Under the pieces are notes generated by a model. The model had not been told where the DNA came from, ran no database searches, and saw only the letters and a list, made by a program, of their open reading frames with translations. 29,624 nucleotides of DNA from Bacillota bacterium (lineage in GTDB: Bacteria > Bacillota > Clostridia > Oscillospirales > Oscillospiraceae). Made by a program: the position numbers and the translations under genes. Each line of letters begins with the position of its first letter. Positions within the stretch are counted from its first letter, which is position 1. Below are positions 29,491 to 29,624 of the stretch, piece after piece. Location: positions 1-29,624 of the forward strand of contig JAEWYA010000192.1 of assembly GCA_023395775.1 (NCBI GenBank). Reading direction: 5' to 3'.

Positions 29491-29624
29491 ACACTTCATC
29501 CTCGTATTATAGAGTAGTAGTTTTTAAAGCCCCTCTCCAAGGGCTATATGCTACACTGTTTGGGATGCTGTGGATTGGTTTCACTATCCTACCGCATGAC
29601 GGTTCACGAAAGGCTCCAACCATA
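29491..29624. other. Non-coding end of window, nothing identifiable
   Basis: This stretch has no convincing ORF. AGCCC-N8-GGGCT (29528-29545) is a short inverted repeat without a T-run. A TATAAT-like box at 29506-29511 (minus) lies too close to the downstream ribosome site to be that gene's promoter. Confidence 0.5.

Noticed and set aside
29506..29511. TATAAT on the minus strand before the GyrI-like gene
   Set aside because: No -35 at proper spacing, and transcription would start at or past the GAGG ribosome site.

Overview
The window looks like chromosomal DNA from an anaerobic, low-oxygen Bacillota (Clostridia, probably an Oscillospiraceae-like gut bacterium). The reasons are strong Gram-positive ribosome binding sites, lipoprotein signals followed by Ser/Ala-rich linkers, a paired MinD-ferredoxin/NifX cluster typical of strict anaerobes, a Noc/ParB-like protein and a VanW-domain surface protein. 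The taxonomic call is inference. No rRNA, tRNA, IS element, phage gene or CRISPR array was seen.

Layout. 1-5086 (minus): carA followed by a very long carB frame that continues without a stop into a complete-looking diaminopimelate epimerase (DapF) domain and leaves the window, so carB and dapF are one polypeptide. 5421-9546 (plus): a zinc-uptake operon with a Fur-family (Zur-like) regulator, a small Cys-rich membrane protein, znuA, znuC, znuB and a lipoprotein, preceded by two matching palindromes around its promoter and closed by a 16-bp hairpin. 9577-12606 (minus): a five-gene, fully overlapping operon of a DUF134 regulator, two NifX/NifB-like proteins and two MinD-type ATPases that each carry two ferredoxin motifs, driven by a consensus promoter embedded in palindromes.

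12687-24234 (minus) is the accessory highlight: a ten-gene sugar-catabolic locus. In transcription order it holds an ADP-dependent sugar kinase homologue, a xylulokinase-like FGGY kinase, a ribose-type ABC importer (ATPase, permease, binding lipoprotein), a class II ketose aldolase, a cupin D-lyxose isomerase homologue, a DhaL-DhaK fusion kinase with reversed domain order, a triosephosphate-isomerase homologue and an RpiB homologue. The last three match the known L-erythrulose to D-erythrose-4-phosphate route, while isomerase plus XylB match D-lyxose to D-xylulose-5-phosphate. The combination does not fit one pathway I know. An RpiR-family regulator is divergently transcribed at 24771-25604. 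Hairpins between several genes, one a strong terminator, suggest two or more graded transcription units.

25903-28684 (plus): a Noc/ParB-like protein and a VanW-domain protein, closed by a 22-bp perfect terminator stem. 28789-29490 (minus): a GyrI-like effector-binding protein with a C-terminal zinc ribbon. The last 130 bases hold no gene that I can support.
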